From the NCBI GenBank assembly GCA_963808315.1, contig CAWEFK010000008.1, positions 1 to 64,000 on the forward strand: 64,000 nt of DNA. The letters are read 5' to 3'. Below the pieces are notes generated by a model. The model searched no databases, was not told the DNA's origin, and saw only the letters and a list, made by a program, of their open reading frames with translations. This document shows, piece by piece, positions 52,612 to 62,466 of this stretch. This stretch comes from Palsa-504 sp963808315. Its GTDB lineage: Bacteria > Actinomycetota > Actinomycetes > Streptosporangiales > Streptosporangiaceae. The first letter of the stretch is position 1. Each line of letters opens with the position of its first letter. The position numbers were made by a program, and so were the translations under genes.

Positions 52612-53826
52612 TCAGTTTCGGGCGGTCAGCCTGACGTGCAGCTCGCGCGGACCGCGGAAGATCCATCCCCACATGGGTGAGGGCTGGCCGGGGTCGAGCT
52701 CGATCTCGGGATAGGCCTGCAGGAGTTCCTCGAGCGCGATGCGCATCAGGTTCGGGGCGAGGGAACTGCCCGCGCAGGCATGCTGGCCGGTACCGAAGGC
52801 CATGTGGGGATGCTGAGCGCGGTCGATGTCGAACACGCCGGCCCGCTCGAATTCGGTCTCGTCGCGGTTGGCCGAGCCGTAAGCCAGCAGGATGTGGCTG
52901 CCCGCGGCGATCTTCGTGCCGGAGCGTTCGACGTCACGGTAGGGGCTGCGCCCGAGCGTAGTCCAGATCGGGGCGCACCAGCGGAGCCCTTCGTTGACGG
53001 CACGGGGAATAAGGCTTCTGTCCTGTCCGACGCGGCGGAACTGGTCCGGGTTGGACAGCAGGCCAAGCAAGGTGGACCCGGCCCCGTGACCCGGCTCCTG
53101 CTGGCCGCCGAGGAGGATGACGAAAAGGGTCGGGTAGATGTAATCGGGCGGGCGGGTCTGGCCCTCGGGCATGCCGTCGTGCAGCCAGTGGGACAGGCTG
53201 CTGTCGTCCGGCTCGCGGCTCAGCCGGGCCAGCTTCGGGTCGACGACCGCCCTGATCTCTTCGCTGACGGCGTCGGAGACGGCGAATCCCTCCGGGTGCA
53301 GCGCCTTGTTGGCGAAGCCGGTGCTGAGGTCGTGGAACCAGTGCCGCAGGGTGCCGGAGTCGATCTCCGCAAATCCCAGCAGGTCGCCGAGGGCGCGGAC
53401 GCTGATCGGCTCGAAGTACTGGGCCATCAGCTCGGCCGGGCCGGTCTCGGGCAGGCCGGCCACAACCTCGCGGGCGATGGGCCGGGCCAGGTCTTCGATA
53501 TACCGCTTGACCGCGCGGGGACGAAGCTGCGGATCGATCATCGCGCGTAGCCCGGCGTGCAGGTCGCCGTCGACGGACAGGATGTTGGGCTGGCCGAATA
53601 CGTGCTCGTTGGCCGGGTCGGTCGTGCCGCCGAAGTTGTCGAAGTCGCTCGCGATCTCCCAGCATTCCTTCCACGTGCTGGCGATGTTGGCCTGCACGGA
53701 CGGGATCCATGCGATAGGGGCCTCCCGGCGGAGGCGTTCGAATACGGGATACGGATCGTTCTCGAGCTGCCCGACCGAGATCCCGTCCAGCCAGCTCTCA
53801 CCGGCCCGGGACTGGGACGCTGTCAT
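52612..53826 (-). CDS. Cytochrome P450 of the CYP255 (GcoA aryl-O-demethylase) type
   Basis: 404 residues, unbroken. The haem loop is HMAFGTGQHACAGSSLAP, the K-helix motif is EGLR in RAVNEGLRWCAPIW, and the I-helix reads LLGGQQEPGHGAGSTLLGLL, where the usual acid-Thr pair is replaced by Glu-Pro. From memory the same QEPGHG element, together with SHWLHDGMP.GQTR and the WGW.FRGP..LHV ending, is characteristic of GcoA, the guaiacol O-demethylase of actinobacteria. Expected role is O-demethylation of a small methoxylated aromatic. The gene is first in the leftward operon with a VanB-like reductase, a VanA-like Rieske oxygenase and pobA. No GcoB-type reductase is present. Confidence 0.85.
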   Translation of the reverse strand: MTASQSRAGESWLDGISVGQLENDPYPVFERLRREAPIAWIPSVQANIASTWKECWEIASDFDNFGGTTDPANEHVFGQPNILSVDGDLHAGLRAMIDPQLRPRAVKRYIEDLARPIAREVVAGLPETGPAELMAQYFEPISVRALGDLLGFAEIDSGTLRHWFHDLSTGFANKALHPEGFAVSDAVSEEIRAVVDPKLARLSREPDDSSLSHWLHDGMPEGQTRPPDYIYPTLFVILLGGQQEPGHGAGSTLLGLLSNPDQFRRVGQDRSLIPRAVNEGLRWCAPIWTTLGRSPYRDVERSGTKIAAGSHILLAYGSANRDETEFERAGVFDIDRAQHPHMAFGTGQHACAGSSLAPNLMRIALEELLQAYPEIELDPGQPSPMWGWIFRGPRELHVRLTARN

Positions 53827-53872
53827 TCAGGCCTCCACACGGCAGTCGCGGTGATATTGCTCGCTCTCCGGT

Positions 53873-53907
53873 CAAGTGTCAGACGGACAGCCGGCCGCTG
53901 ACACGTG
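53873..53907. promoter_or_regulatory. Inverted repeat in the divergent P450 / efflux promoter region
   Basis: CAAGTGTCAG (53873-53882) and CTGACACGTG (53898-53907) are inverted copies with one mismatch, 15 bp apart, lying between the divergent starts at 53826 and 53979. The symmetry and position suit a regulator operator for both operons; no regulator gene is adjacent. Confidence 0.5.
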
Positions 53908-53978
53908 GCCTTCTGCTCAGTAAACTTACCGGACGCGCCGGAAGCGGATTGTCCGGCGCCGTCATTGTGGAGGAGCCC

Positions 53979-55701
53979 GTGGCCGAGGCGTTTACGACCC
54001 GAACCAGTCCCCGCGTCACCGTTCATACTCCGTACCTCACCACCGCCACGGTCATCGCCACGGCCATCGCGGCGTGCGTGGGCCAGATCGGGCTGGCCAT
54101 CCCCGCCGTGCTCAACGGCCTGTTCCAGCAGGACCTCGGCACGACATCGTTCCAGCTGACCTGGATCTCCGACGCGTTCCTGGTCCCGGTCAGCCTGCTT
54201 GAGCTGACGTTCGGGGTCATGGGCGACCTGTTCGGCCGCAAGCGGCTGCTCATCGGCGGCAGCGCCCTTCTCGCGGTGGGCGAAATCGTCAGCGTCCTGA
54301 CCCCGGGCGCGGGCACCTCGACGGGCGGCCGGGTGGCGGTCCTGTGGGTCGGTCAGATAGTCGCGGGTATCGGGGCGGCCGTGCTGTTCCCGACCTCGCT
54401 GGCGATGGTGGCGGCCGGAACGCACACCGTGCAGGCCCGCGCCCGCGGCATCGCCATCTGGGCGGGGGCGCTGTCGTCCGGCGGCTTCCTCTCCCCGGTG
54501 CTCGGCGGGCTGGTCACGAAGATCCACTGGGGCTCTGATCCGAATGCGGCGTGGCGCTGGGCGTTCGTGGCGGTGTGCATCCTGGCGCTGATCAGCACCG
54601 TGGTGGCCTTCACCGCGCAGAACTCTTCCTCGCCGGAGGGGCGCTCGCTCGACTGGCCGGGGCAGATCACCATCGCCGTCGCGCTGTTCGCCCTGCTGTA
54701 CGCCGTGATCGACGCCTCCACCGCCGGCTGGTCGAACAGGGTGGTGATCGGCGGCTTCATCCTCGCGGCGGTCTTCCTCGCCTTGTTCATCGCCGCCGAG
54801 CACCGCTCGCCCGCGCCGCTGCTGCGCCTGGACCTGTTCCGCAACACGGCCTTCACCGCGAACTCGGTGCTGACCGTCATCGGCATGTTCGCGTTTCCTC
54901 GGCACGGCCTACGCGACCAGCATCCGCCTGTCGGCGATCCAGGGCTTTACGCCACTCAAGAGCTCGATCGCCTTCGTGCTGCTGCAGGGGTTCGCGTTGG
55001 TGCTGATGCCGGTGACGGCTCGGGTCATCCGCGAGTTCAACCCGCGCTGGGCGCTCGGCCGGCGGGTTCTTGCTCATCGGCGCGGGAGATCATGTGGATC
55101 GCTACCCAATCGGTCGATGACCTGTCGATGGCGCCGATCATCGTTCCGCTGATCCTCGTCGGAGTCGGCTTCGCGTTCGCCTTGTCATCGGTCACCGCCG
55201 TGGCCGTCGACACGGTGCCGAATCACCTCGAGGGTATGGCTTCCGGGACCACTAGCCAGCTCCGGGACTTCGGGTTTACGCTCGGGCCCGCGGTGATCGG
55301 CGCGATCGCGCTGAGCTCGGCCGCCGCCGCAATCCACGACAAGATCGCCGCGAGCCCAGCGCTGCAAAGGGCCCTGGCCGCGTTCAACCAGGCACCGGCC
55401 CACGTGCCTGCCGCCCAGCGCGCCTCGGTCTCGGCTGCGGTACACGCGGTCAACTCCGGGCCGCTCGGGGCCAACGCCGTCCCGGCGACGGTACCGGGAC
55501 CTAATGGTAAACCGGTGCCCTTCAACCCCCTCAAGGATGTCGCGTTCCACGCGCTCGGTCACGCCTATTCCGTCGGCTATATTATCTGCGGCGTAGCCGC
55601 GCTCGTGGCCGGCCCTGCTCGCGGTGACCGTGCTGCGAGGTCGCGCGCACGAGCCGCTGGTCACCGAGGAGTCCCTCGAAGGAATGACCGGCCCGGGCTG
55701 A
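53979..55701 (+). CDS. MFS transporter of the DHA2 (14-TM, EmrB/QacA) type, frame broken three times
   Basis: About 574 residues. Motifs VGQIGLAIPAVLNGLFQQDL, FQLTWISDAFLVPVSLLELT, GDLFGRKRLLIGGSALLAVG (motif A) and the Gly-rich motif C region fit 14-helix drug/proton antiporters. Between about 54895 and 55085 the frame is displaced (the other frame reads TAYATSIRLSAIQGFTPLKS), and a last slip near 55607 restores ALLAVTVLRGRAHEPLVTEE with a stop at 55701. GTG 53979 with GGAGGAG five bases upstream is preferred. Divergent from the P450 operon, it may export toxic phenols or an inhibitor. Confidence 0.82.
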
Positions 55702-55724
55702 GCTGTCGAGGACGGAGACCGACC

Positions 55725-57223
55725 ATGCGGGATCAGGGGCTCGGCTCGTGGCCGGCCAGGCGGGCGCGGATGACCCCCGGCCGCGCCGCCCTGATCGGGC
55801 CGGTGAGGTCAGGACCTACGCGGAACTGGCCGAGAACACGACCCGGCTGGCGCACGGGCTGGCCGCCCGCGGCGTCAGCCGCGGTGACCGGGTGGCTTTC
55901 CTCGGGCTTAACTCGATCGAGCTGGTGGAGACGATGTTCGCGACGGCGAAGCTGGGGGCCGTGTTCATCCCGCTGAATACCCGGCTGGCGCCCCCGGAGA
56001 CGGCATACATCCTGGCCGACGGCGGCGCGAAGCTGCTGATCGCGGCGCCGGGCTTCGATGACGTCATCAGCGCGCCGCAGGTACAGCGGCTGCCGCTCGA
56101 TGTCGTACCCGCCGGCGGCCTGTGGTCGGAGCGCACGGCGCCGTTCGATGAGCCGGTCGGTCATGATGACCTGTTCATGATCCAGTACACCTCCGGCACG
56201 ACCGGGCGTCCCAAGGGGGTCATGCTCACCCACGGGAACATCATCTGGAACGTGTACAACCTGCTGGTGGACGTCGATGTCCGCAGTGACGAGGTGGCCC
56301 TGGTGACCGCCCCGCTGTTCCATACCGCGGCGCTGAACCAGGTGCTGTTCCCCACCCTGCTCAAGGGCGGGACCGCGCTGATCGAGGCGAAGTTCGACCC
56401 GGACCGGGCGATCGGCCTGATCGAGGAACACGGCGTGACCCTGCTCTTCGGCGTCACCTCGATGTACCTGGCCCTGACCCAGTCGGCGCGCTGGCCGGAC
56501 GCCGACCTGTCCACGCTGCGCAGTGCCCTGAGCGGAGGCGCGCCGCTGCCGGTTTCGCTGCTGCAGGCCTACCTCGACCGCGGCCTGATGATCGTCCAGG
56601 GGTACGGGCTGACCGAGGCCTCGCCCGGCGCGACGATGCTGCGGGCCGCGGACGGCGTCCGCAAGATCGGCTCGGCCGGGACCGCCTGCTTCTTCACCGA
56701 TGTCCGCGTGGTCACGCCCGACCTCGCCGACGTGACCGCCGGGGAGCGGGGGGAGGTGCTGGTGCAGGGCCCCAACGTGACTCCCGGCTACTGGCAGCAG
56801 CCGGCCGCCAGCCAGGCCGCGTTCGCCGGCGACGGATGGCTGCGGACCGGCGACCTCGCGCGGGTGGACGACGAGGGCTACCTGTACATCGTCGACCGTC
56901 TCAAAGACATGATCATCTCCGGGGGCGAGAACGTCTATCCCGCCGAGGTCGAACAGGCCTTGTACACCCATCCGGCCGTGGCCGAGTGCGCCGTCATCGG
57001 CGTCCCCGACGCCAGGTGGGGCGAGGTCCCCCGGGCCGTCGTCGTCCGGCGCGGCGGGCAGCAGGTCACCGAGGCGGAACTAATCGCCTACCTCGACGGC
57101 CGGCTCGCCCGGTACAAGATCCCCAAGACCATCGTGTTCGCCGACGACCTGCCGCACACCGCCTCAGGCAAACTCCTCAAGCCCGGCATCAGGCAACGGC
57201 ACGGCGCACCCGGCCAGGCTTAG
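55725..57223 (+). CDS. Acyl/aryl-CoA ligase (AMP-forming), one frame break
   Basis: About 500 residues. The N-terminus MRDQGLGSWPARRARMTPGR joins GEVRTYAELAENTTRLAHGL after a slip near 55797. ANL motifs are complete: QYTSGTTGRPKGVMLTHGN (P-loop), QGYGLTEASPGATM, GDGWLRTGDLARVDDEGYLY, RLKDMIISGGENVYPAEVE and the C-terminal catalytic Lys in TASGKLLKPGIR. It adenylates a carboxylic acid and transfers it to CoA. Location in the aromatic region suggests a benzoate- or cinnamate-type substrate, but medium-chain fatty acids are equally possible. It starts 23 bp after the efflux gene. Confidence 0.85.
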
Positions 57224-57246
57224 CGGGCCGGCCGCGAGGGCCCCGG

Positions 57247-57699
57247 TCAGGCCTGTGACTGGTGGTACAGGCCGTGGATGGCCAGGACGTAGCCGTGGAC
57301 GCCGAAGCCGACGACGATGCCCGCGGCGACCGGGGAGATGAAGGAGTGATGACGGAACGCTTCGCGCTTGTGGACGTTGGAGATGTGACACTCGATCAGC
57401 GGCAGGCTGGCGCCCTCGATGGCGTCGTGCAGAGCGGCTGAGGTGTGCGTGAACGCCCCGGGATTGAACACCGCGCCGATCGACTCCCCGGCCTTGACCG
57501 CCGCTCCCGTTTCGTGGATCCAGTCGATCAGCTGACCCTCGTGATTCGACTGCTTGAAGTCGACGTCAAGGCCCAGCTTGGCCGCCGCGTCGGTGCACAT
57601 CGTCTCGACATCAGCCAACGTGGTCGTCCCGTACACCTCCGGCTTCCTGGTCCCCAGGAGATTGAGGTTAGGCCCGTTCAGAATGAGTACCGACGCCAT
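57247..57699 (-). CDS. aroQ: Type II 3-dehydroquinate dehydratase
   Basis: 150 residues from ATG 57699, the usual size. The full family set is visible: ILNGPNLNLLGTRKPEVYG (catalytic Tyr), QSNHEGQLIDWIHE, FNPGAFTHTSAALHDAI and ECHISNVHKREAFRHHSF, with catalytic His in the HISN loop, and GFGVHGYVLAIHGL near the end. It interconverts 3-dehydroquinate and 3-dehydroshikimate as a dodecamer. It lies 99 bp upstream of the shikimate-type carrier gene on the same strand, away from aromatic biosynthesis genes, which suggests the catabolic quinate route. Confidence 0.93.
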   Translation of the reverse strand: MASVLILNGPNLNLLGTRKPEVYGTTTLADVETMCTDAAAKLGLDVDFKQSNHEGQLIDWIHETGAAVKAGESIGAVFNPGAFTHTSAALHDAIEGASLPLIECHISNVHKREAFRHHSFISPVAAGIVVGFGVHGYVLAIHGLYHQSQA

Positions 57700-57798
57700 G
57701 ACGCGCTCCCTGTGATCGACTGCCCAGGCCACTCTCGCGGGATGCCCGAGTCGGCTCCAGCACGTTTCCAGCTAGCGGGATGACGGTGAAGGCGGGGC

Positions 57799-59282
57799 CT
57801 AGGGGACGGCCGAGAGACGCGCCTTGGCGTATTCCTCCGCAGACACCGGCCGCGCCCATTCCTCGCCGCAGTCGTTCAGGTGGATCATAAACGTCTCCTT
57901 GGCCGTAAAGGCCGCGACCGCGGACAAGATGGCCAGTCCGAGGGTGATGCTGCCGACCACCCAGAGCACATGGGTGTGAACCCCTGCGGCCAGCTGGCTG
58001 CAGGTGGACCCGTTGACTATGGCGTTCGGAAGAAATTTCTTGTTCGCCACGCAGGCCGCCGGGGTGGGACCGGCGATCGCCGCGTAGGTGGAGGGCAGGA
58101 AGGCGGTGATCAGGACGCCGATGTTCTGCGCGATCGCGAACGAGCTCACCCAAGTCCGGGTCGGGAACATCTCCTGGAAAAGCGACGGGACACCGCGTTG
58201 TAGCCCTGGTATATGCATCCCCACATCAGTACCGCGAAAAAGATCGTCAGAGGGACGTTGTCGTGGCCGATGAAGTACAGGTACGGATACGCCAGGATTC
58301 CGGCGCCGAGCGAGCCGACGATGATGCACGGACGCCGGCCAATGCGATCGGAGAGGCTCCCGATGTACGGGATGATCGCCATGGCGATGGCATTGCCGAT
58401 GACCGGGATGAACAGGTACAGCCTGGTGTTCATGCCGACGCCGTACGCCGAATTGGTGGCGAAGGTGCCGCCAAAGGTGGTCGCCAGTGTCGCCACGCCG
58501 TTCATCAGCGAAATGCACATGACGCGTGCCATGTTCGACCAGCTCAGCCGGATGGCCTCGAAGACGGGGTGCTTCGGGACCTCGCCGCCGGTAGCCGCTT
58601 CCCTGAACGCCGGCGTCTCGTCGACGTTCCTCCGGATGATGTAGCCGACAAGAACCACGATCGAACTCAGCAGGAACGGAATCCGCCATCCCCAGCTGTC
58701 CATCGCGCTGGTGCTCAGGGTGAAGTACAGCGGCAGGAACACTCCGGCGGCAATGAGCTGGCCGCCCTGGGTGCCCTGCAACGTGTAGCTGGCGTAGTAA
58801 CCGCGCCTGCCGAACGGCGAATTCTCGACGATCATCGCGCTCGCCCCGGACAGCTCGGCTCCGACCGCGAAGCCCTGGACGAGCCGGAGCACCACGAGCA
58901 GGATCGGCGCGACATAGCCGATCGCGGCGTAGGTCGGCAGGAGGCCGACTCCGAACGTCGCGCTACCCATCGCCAGCATGCACGCGACCAGGACATTCTT
59001 ACGGCCGTGCTTGTCTCCCCAGCTGCCTAGGAAGAGCGCGCCCAGCGGGCGCGCCGCGTAGCCGACACCGTAGGTGGCGAGCGATTCGATGATGGCGAGC
59101 TTGGGGTTCCCTTTAGGGAAGAAGATATCGGGGAACACCAATGATGCCGCAGTGGCGTAGACGAAGAAGTCGTGGTACTCCAGCGCGCTGCCGATCCAGC
59201 CGCTAGCTACCGCTCTCCTCGGCGCCTTCGTGAATTCGGTGGGTTCGTGTGAGCCCTCGGCCTCAGCGATCTCATCGTCCAC
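57799..59282 (-). CDS. MFS carrier of the metabolite:H+ symporter family (ShiA/proline-betaine type), one frame break
   Basis: About 494 residues. RRAVASGWIGSALEYHDFFV followed by YATAASLVFPDIFFP is the MHS-family first helix, and GSWGDKHGRKNVLVACMLAM is motif A; LRLVQGFAVGAELSGASAMI and PFGRRGYYASYTLQGTQGG are further MHS blocks. The frame changes near 58195; the C-terminal part (LFQEMFPTRTWVSSFAIAQN) lies in the next frame and ends at 57799. ShiA imports shikimate and relatives import other carboxylates. The nearby aroQ, and aroE elsewhere in the window, support quinate/shikimate as substrate. Confidence 0.83.
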
Positions 59283-59393
59283 AAGAACTCCCTCCTCGCG
59301 GGGGCCGCAGGCGCGACACGATGCGACCGTGCCACGTCACCTTCCGCAAACAGGCAACGGACTTCCGCTGACCGGGAAGCGCGCTCCTGCGCG

Positions 59394-59486
59394 CCCAAGG
59401 TCCACCCGGGCCGCTCCCGCGTTGTCCGCGATCGAGTCGGGCAGCCGGAAACGTTCGCAGTACCGCGAGTCGACCACCTCCAGGGC
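59394..59486 (-). pseudogene. Relic of a 2-keto-4-pentenoate hydratase-family gene
   Basis: Reading leftward from 59486, 31 codons give ALEVVDSRYCERFRLPDSIA then DNAGAARVDLG. This aligns with the family core seen in the two intact relatives of this window (AVEIVDSRVADWQIKLVDTV then ADNASSGLLVVGG). No other part of the gene is recognisable around it. It looks like an isolated fragment left by an old gene loss. Confidence 0.55.
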
Positions 59487-59520
59487 GGGGAAAGACCAGC
59501 TCGGTGGCGGCCGACCTTGT

Positions 59521-59592
59521 GTGCTATATAAGGCCTAAGGTATGTGCTAAAGTGATAGTAACTAGTGTGCTCAATGACGATTGGATACCGTC
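59521..59592 (+). promoter_or_regulatory. AT-rich promoter-like patch before the DUF4143 ATPase gene
   Basis: About 60 bp here are markedly AT-rich compared with the rest of the window and contain CTATATAAGG, GTGATAGTAACTAGTG and several TA steps usable as a -10 element. It lies directly upstream of the rightward ATPase gene at 59593. Confidence 0.4.
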
Positions 59593-61020
59593 ATGCCGGA
59601 GTACCTGCCACGTCTGATCGATCCGCTGCTCGGCGAACTGCTGGCCGACCACCCCGCCGTCTTGGTCGTGGGTCCCCGCGCGTGCGGCAAAACGACCACC
59701 GGCCGACGGCATTGCCGGGAACGGCTGCGGCTGGACCGCCCCGCCGAGGCCGCAGTCGTACGCGCGGATCCTGATGCCGCGCTGGCCGACGGTCCCTTCC
59801 CGCTGCTAGTGGATGAATGGCAGGTCGTGCCAGAGGTACTTGGCGCGGTCAAGCGGGCTGTTGATGAGAGCGCGCCGACCGGCAGTTTCGTGCTGACCGG
59901 CTCCAGCCAGGCCGACCTGACGGCCGCGGGCTGGCCCGCCACCGGACGATTGATCCGCGTTCGCATGTACGGCCTGGCCGAGCGAGAACTTGAGCACGGT
60001 TCGTCACGACCGCCCGTCCTCGACCGGCTGGTGTCGGAAGGAGCGGGAGGACTTCAGGTACCGCCGGATCCGCCGGACATCCGTGGGTACGTGGCGCGGG
60101 CGCTGCGCGGGACGTTCCCTGAAGCGGCTCTGGCCGCCAGCGAGCGAGCCTCACGACGATGGCTGTCCAGCTACGTCGACCAGCTCGTGTCCCGCGACGT
60201 GTCACTGGTGGGCGCGGTACGGGACCCGATGCGCCTGCGACATTACCTCCAGGGCATAGCCGCGAGCACGGCCGGGACGCCGACCACCAAGACACTCCTC
60301 GACGCGGTCGGAATCGAACGCCCGACGGCCAATGCCTACGACGCGCTGCTCGAACGACTGCTTGTCACCGAACGGATCCCCGCCTGGTCATCCAACCGGC
60401 TGAACCGCCTCATCCGGCTGCCGAAGCGGTACCTGGTCGATCCCGCATTCGCTGGCCCGCTGCTGGGCGTGGATGCCCGGGCTGTCCTTCGCGACGGCGA
60501 CCTGGTGGGCAGACTGCTTGACAGCTTCGTCATGGCACAGCTACGAGCCGAGTGCACGGTGAGCGACCTTTCACCCCATTTGTTTCACGTCCGCGACGCG
60601 AACGGCAGGCATGAGGTCGACATACTCGCTGAGCTCGGCGATGGCCGGGTAATCGGCATCGAAGTTAAAGCCGACTCCGCGCCGGGACCTGACGCGGCAC
60701 GGCACCTGCGCTGGCTCCGGGACGCCATCGGGAACCGGTTCGCGCTCGGCCTCGTGCTGCACACCGGGCCGCGCCCATTCCGGCTGGATGAATCAATCGC
60801 CGCTTTGCCCATCTGCGCCCTATGGGGCTTAGCGGGGCACGCACCACCGTTCGTTCGGCAGGAAGGCCTTATTTATCCCGAACGGACCGGGCGTTACCCT
60901 CCTCGGTCACGGTCGACGGCGTGGGGGCCGGGAGGTCGGACGGGGTGGACGGCCGGGGCTGGACCGAGCGGACGAGGATGCGCTGGCCACCGACCTCGTA
61001 GCCGGTGGTCTGGAAGCTGA
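59593..61020 (+). CDS. DUF4143-type AAA ATPase with nuclease-like C-terminal domain
   Basis: The N-terminal ATPase domain (MPEYLPRLIDPLLGELLADH) has Walker A VVGPRACGKTTTGR and Walker B FPLLVDEWQVVPE. DUF4143 follows with YVDQLVSRDVSLVGAVRDPM, a winged-helix-like part, and RHEVDILAELGDGRVIGIEV (EVD...EVK), resembling a PD-(D/E)xK nuclease core. A TTG at 59581 is an alternative start. The family ending ALPICALWG occurs near 60828; the open frame then runs 63 codons more, overlapping the convergent ndh gene, but a one-base slip would give TAG at 60830-60832. The function of the family is unknown; links to defence or toxin-antitoxin systems have been proposed. Confidence 0.78.
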   Translation: MPEYLPRLIDPLLGELLADHPAVLVVGPRACGKTTTGRRHCRERLRLDRPAEAAVVRADPDAALADGPFPLLVDEWQVVPEVLGAVKRAVDESAPTGSFVLTGSSQADLTAAGWPATGRLIRVRMYGLAERELEHGSSRPPVLDRLVSEGAGGLQVPPDPPDIRGYVARALRGTFPEAALAASERASRRWLSSYVDQLVSRDVSLVGAVRDPMRLRHYLQGIAASTAGTPTTKTLLDAVGIERPTANAYDALLERLLVTERIPAWSSNRLNRLIRLPKRYLVDPAFAGPLLGVDARAVLRDGDLVGRLLDSFVMAQLRAECTVSDLSPHLFHVRDANGRHEVDILAELGDGRVIGIEVKADSAPGPDAARHLRWLRDAIGNRFALGLVLHTGPRPFRLDESIAALPICALWGLAGHAPPFVRQEGLIYPERTGRYPPRSRSTAWGPGGRTGWTAGAGPSGRGCAGHRPRSRWSGS

Positions 61021-62296
61021 TGATGCGGTGGCCGCGGCTCTTGGACAGGTACAGGGCGCGGGCCCAGGTGTACATGGTGCCGAGCCGGTTGCCCCAGCCG
61101 ACCAGGTACTGAACGTGGATGAAGCCCCACATCAGGTAGGCGGTCACGCCGGTGAACTTCAGGCCCATGGACTCGGCGACGGCACGCCGGTGTCCGATGG
61201 TGGCCATCGACCCCTTGTCGAAGTACTGGAACGGGCCGGGTACCTCATGGCCGGCCAGCCGGACCTTGATCACCTTGCCGACGTACTTGCCTTCCTGCAT
61301 GGCCGGCTGGGCCACGCCGGGCAGCTTGTTCAGCAGCACCATGTCCCCGACCGCGAAGATCTCCGGGTGGCCGGGCAGCGTGCAGTCCGGCTCGACCGGG
61401 ACCCGCCCGGCCCGGTCCGTGCTCACCCCGGTCTTGTTGGCGAGCAGGCCGGCCAGCGGGGACGCCTGGACCCCGGCGGCCCAGATCCGGGTCTTGGCCC
61501 GGATGGTCTCCAGGCCACCTGGGGCCTTGACGGTGATGGAGTCGTGGTCCATGTCGACAGCCAGGGTGTTCAGCCGGATGTCCACGCCCATCTTCTCAAG
61601 CTCCCGGTGCGTGTAACGCTGCAGCTTGGGGCTGAAGGGGGGCAGGACGGAGGGGGCGCCCTCCAGCAGGATGACCTTGGCCTCGGTGGTGTCCACGTCG
61701 CGGAACTCGCGGGGCAGCACCTTGTGGGCCAGCTCGGCGATCTGACCGATCAGCTCCACCCCGGTCGGGCCGGCGCCGATGACCACGAAGGTCAGCCACT
61801 CGGCCCGTTCGGCCGGGTCGGTGGCCAGCTCGGCCATCTCGAAGCTGGACAAGATCTTGTCGCGCAGGTACCGGGAATCTTCCATCGTCTTCATCCCGGG
61901 CGCGAACTGCGCGAACTCGTTCTTGCCGAAGTAGGAGTGGGTCGCCCCGGCCGCGACCACCAGCGTGTCGTACGGCAGCTCGGCCAGCCGGCCGTCCGGC
62001 TCCCGCACCTGCACTTGGCGGCGATCCACGTCGATGTCCTGGACGTCGGCCAGCAGTACTCGCGCGTTCGGCTGGCCGCGGACCACCTGGCGCAGCGCCG
62101 GAGCGATCAGCCCAGGCGGCAAGATCCCCGCCGCGACCTGGTACAACAGCGGCTGGAAGAGATGGTGGTTGGTCCGGTCCACCAGCGTGATCGCCACGTC
62201 GGCACCGGCCAGCGCCCGGGTGACCGCCAGCCCGCCGAACCCGCCGCCGATCACCAGGACCCTGTGCTTTCCGTCCGCGTGCTCTCCGTCCGCCAT
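60869..62296 (-). CDS. ndh: Type II NADH dehydrogenase (NDH-2)
   Basis: 475 residues, unbroken. RVLVIGGGFGGLAVTRALAG (FAD), FQPLLYQVAAGILPPGLIAP, the NAD site FVVIGAGPTGVELIGQIAEL and EIFAVGDMVLLNKLPGVAQP match bacterial NDH-2. A C-terminal amphipathic/hydrophobic part (LMWGFIHVQYLVGWGNRLGT) is the membrane anchor. It moves electrons from NADH to quinone without pumping protons and would feed cytochrome bd encoded divergently at 62505, and perhaps the alternative-oxidase-like protein at 35 kb. The last 30 residues are Pro/Ser-rich. Confidence 0.92.
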   Translation of the reverse strand: MADGEHADGKHRVLVIGGGFGGLAVTRALAGADVAITLVDRTNHHLFQPLLYQVAAGILPPGLIAPALRQVVRGQPNARVLLADVQDIDVDRRQVQVREPDGRLAELPYDTLVVAAGATHSYFGKNEFAQFAPGMKTMEDSRYLRDKILSSFEMAELATDPAERAEWLTFVVIGAGPTGVELIGQIAELAHKVLPREFRDVDTTEAKVILLEGAPSVLPPFSPKLQRYTHRELEKMGVDIRLNTLAVDMDHDSITVKAPGGLETIRAKTRIWAAGVQASPLAGLLANKTGVSTDRAGRVPVEPDCTLPGHPEIFAVGDMVLLNKLPGVAQPAMQEGKYVGKVIKVRLAGHEVPGPFQYFDKGSMATIGHRRAVAESMGLKFTGVTAYLMWGFIHVQYLVGWGNRLGTMYTWARALYLSKSRGHRIISFQTTGYEVGGQRILVRSVQPRPSTPSDLPAPTPSTVTEEGNARSVRDK

Positions 62297-62466
62297 CGCC
62301 GCACTCCCTTCGCGCCGGCCACCAGCTCCGGCAGCAGCCGCCAGACAGCACCAGCATTTAGCCCGGCCCCGTCAAGGTCACGGCCTTGCCTACTGAGCAG
62401 AATCCCGGTAACCCCCGGGCTCCCGGCGATGGCAGCATCACAAGACGCGAAAGCCACCCGGCAGGC

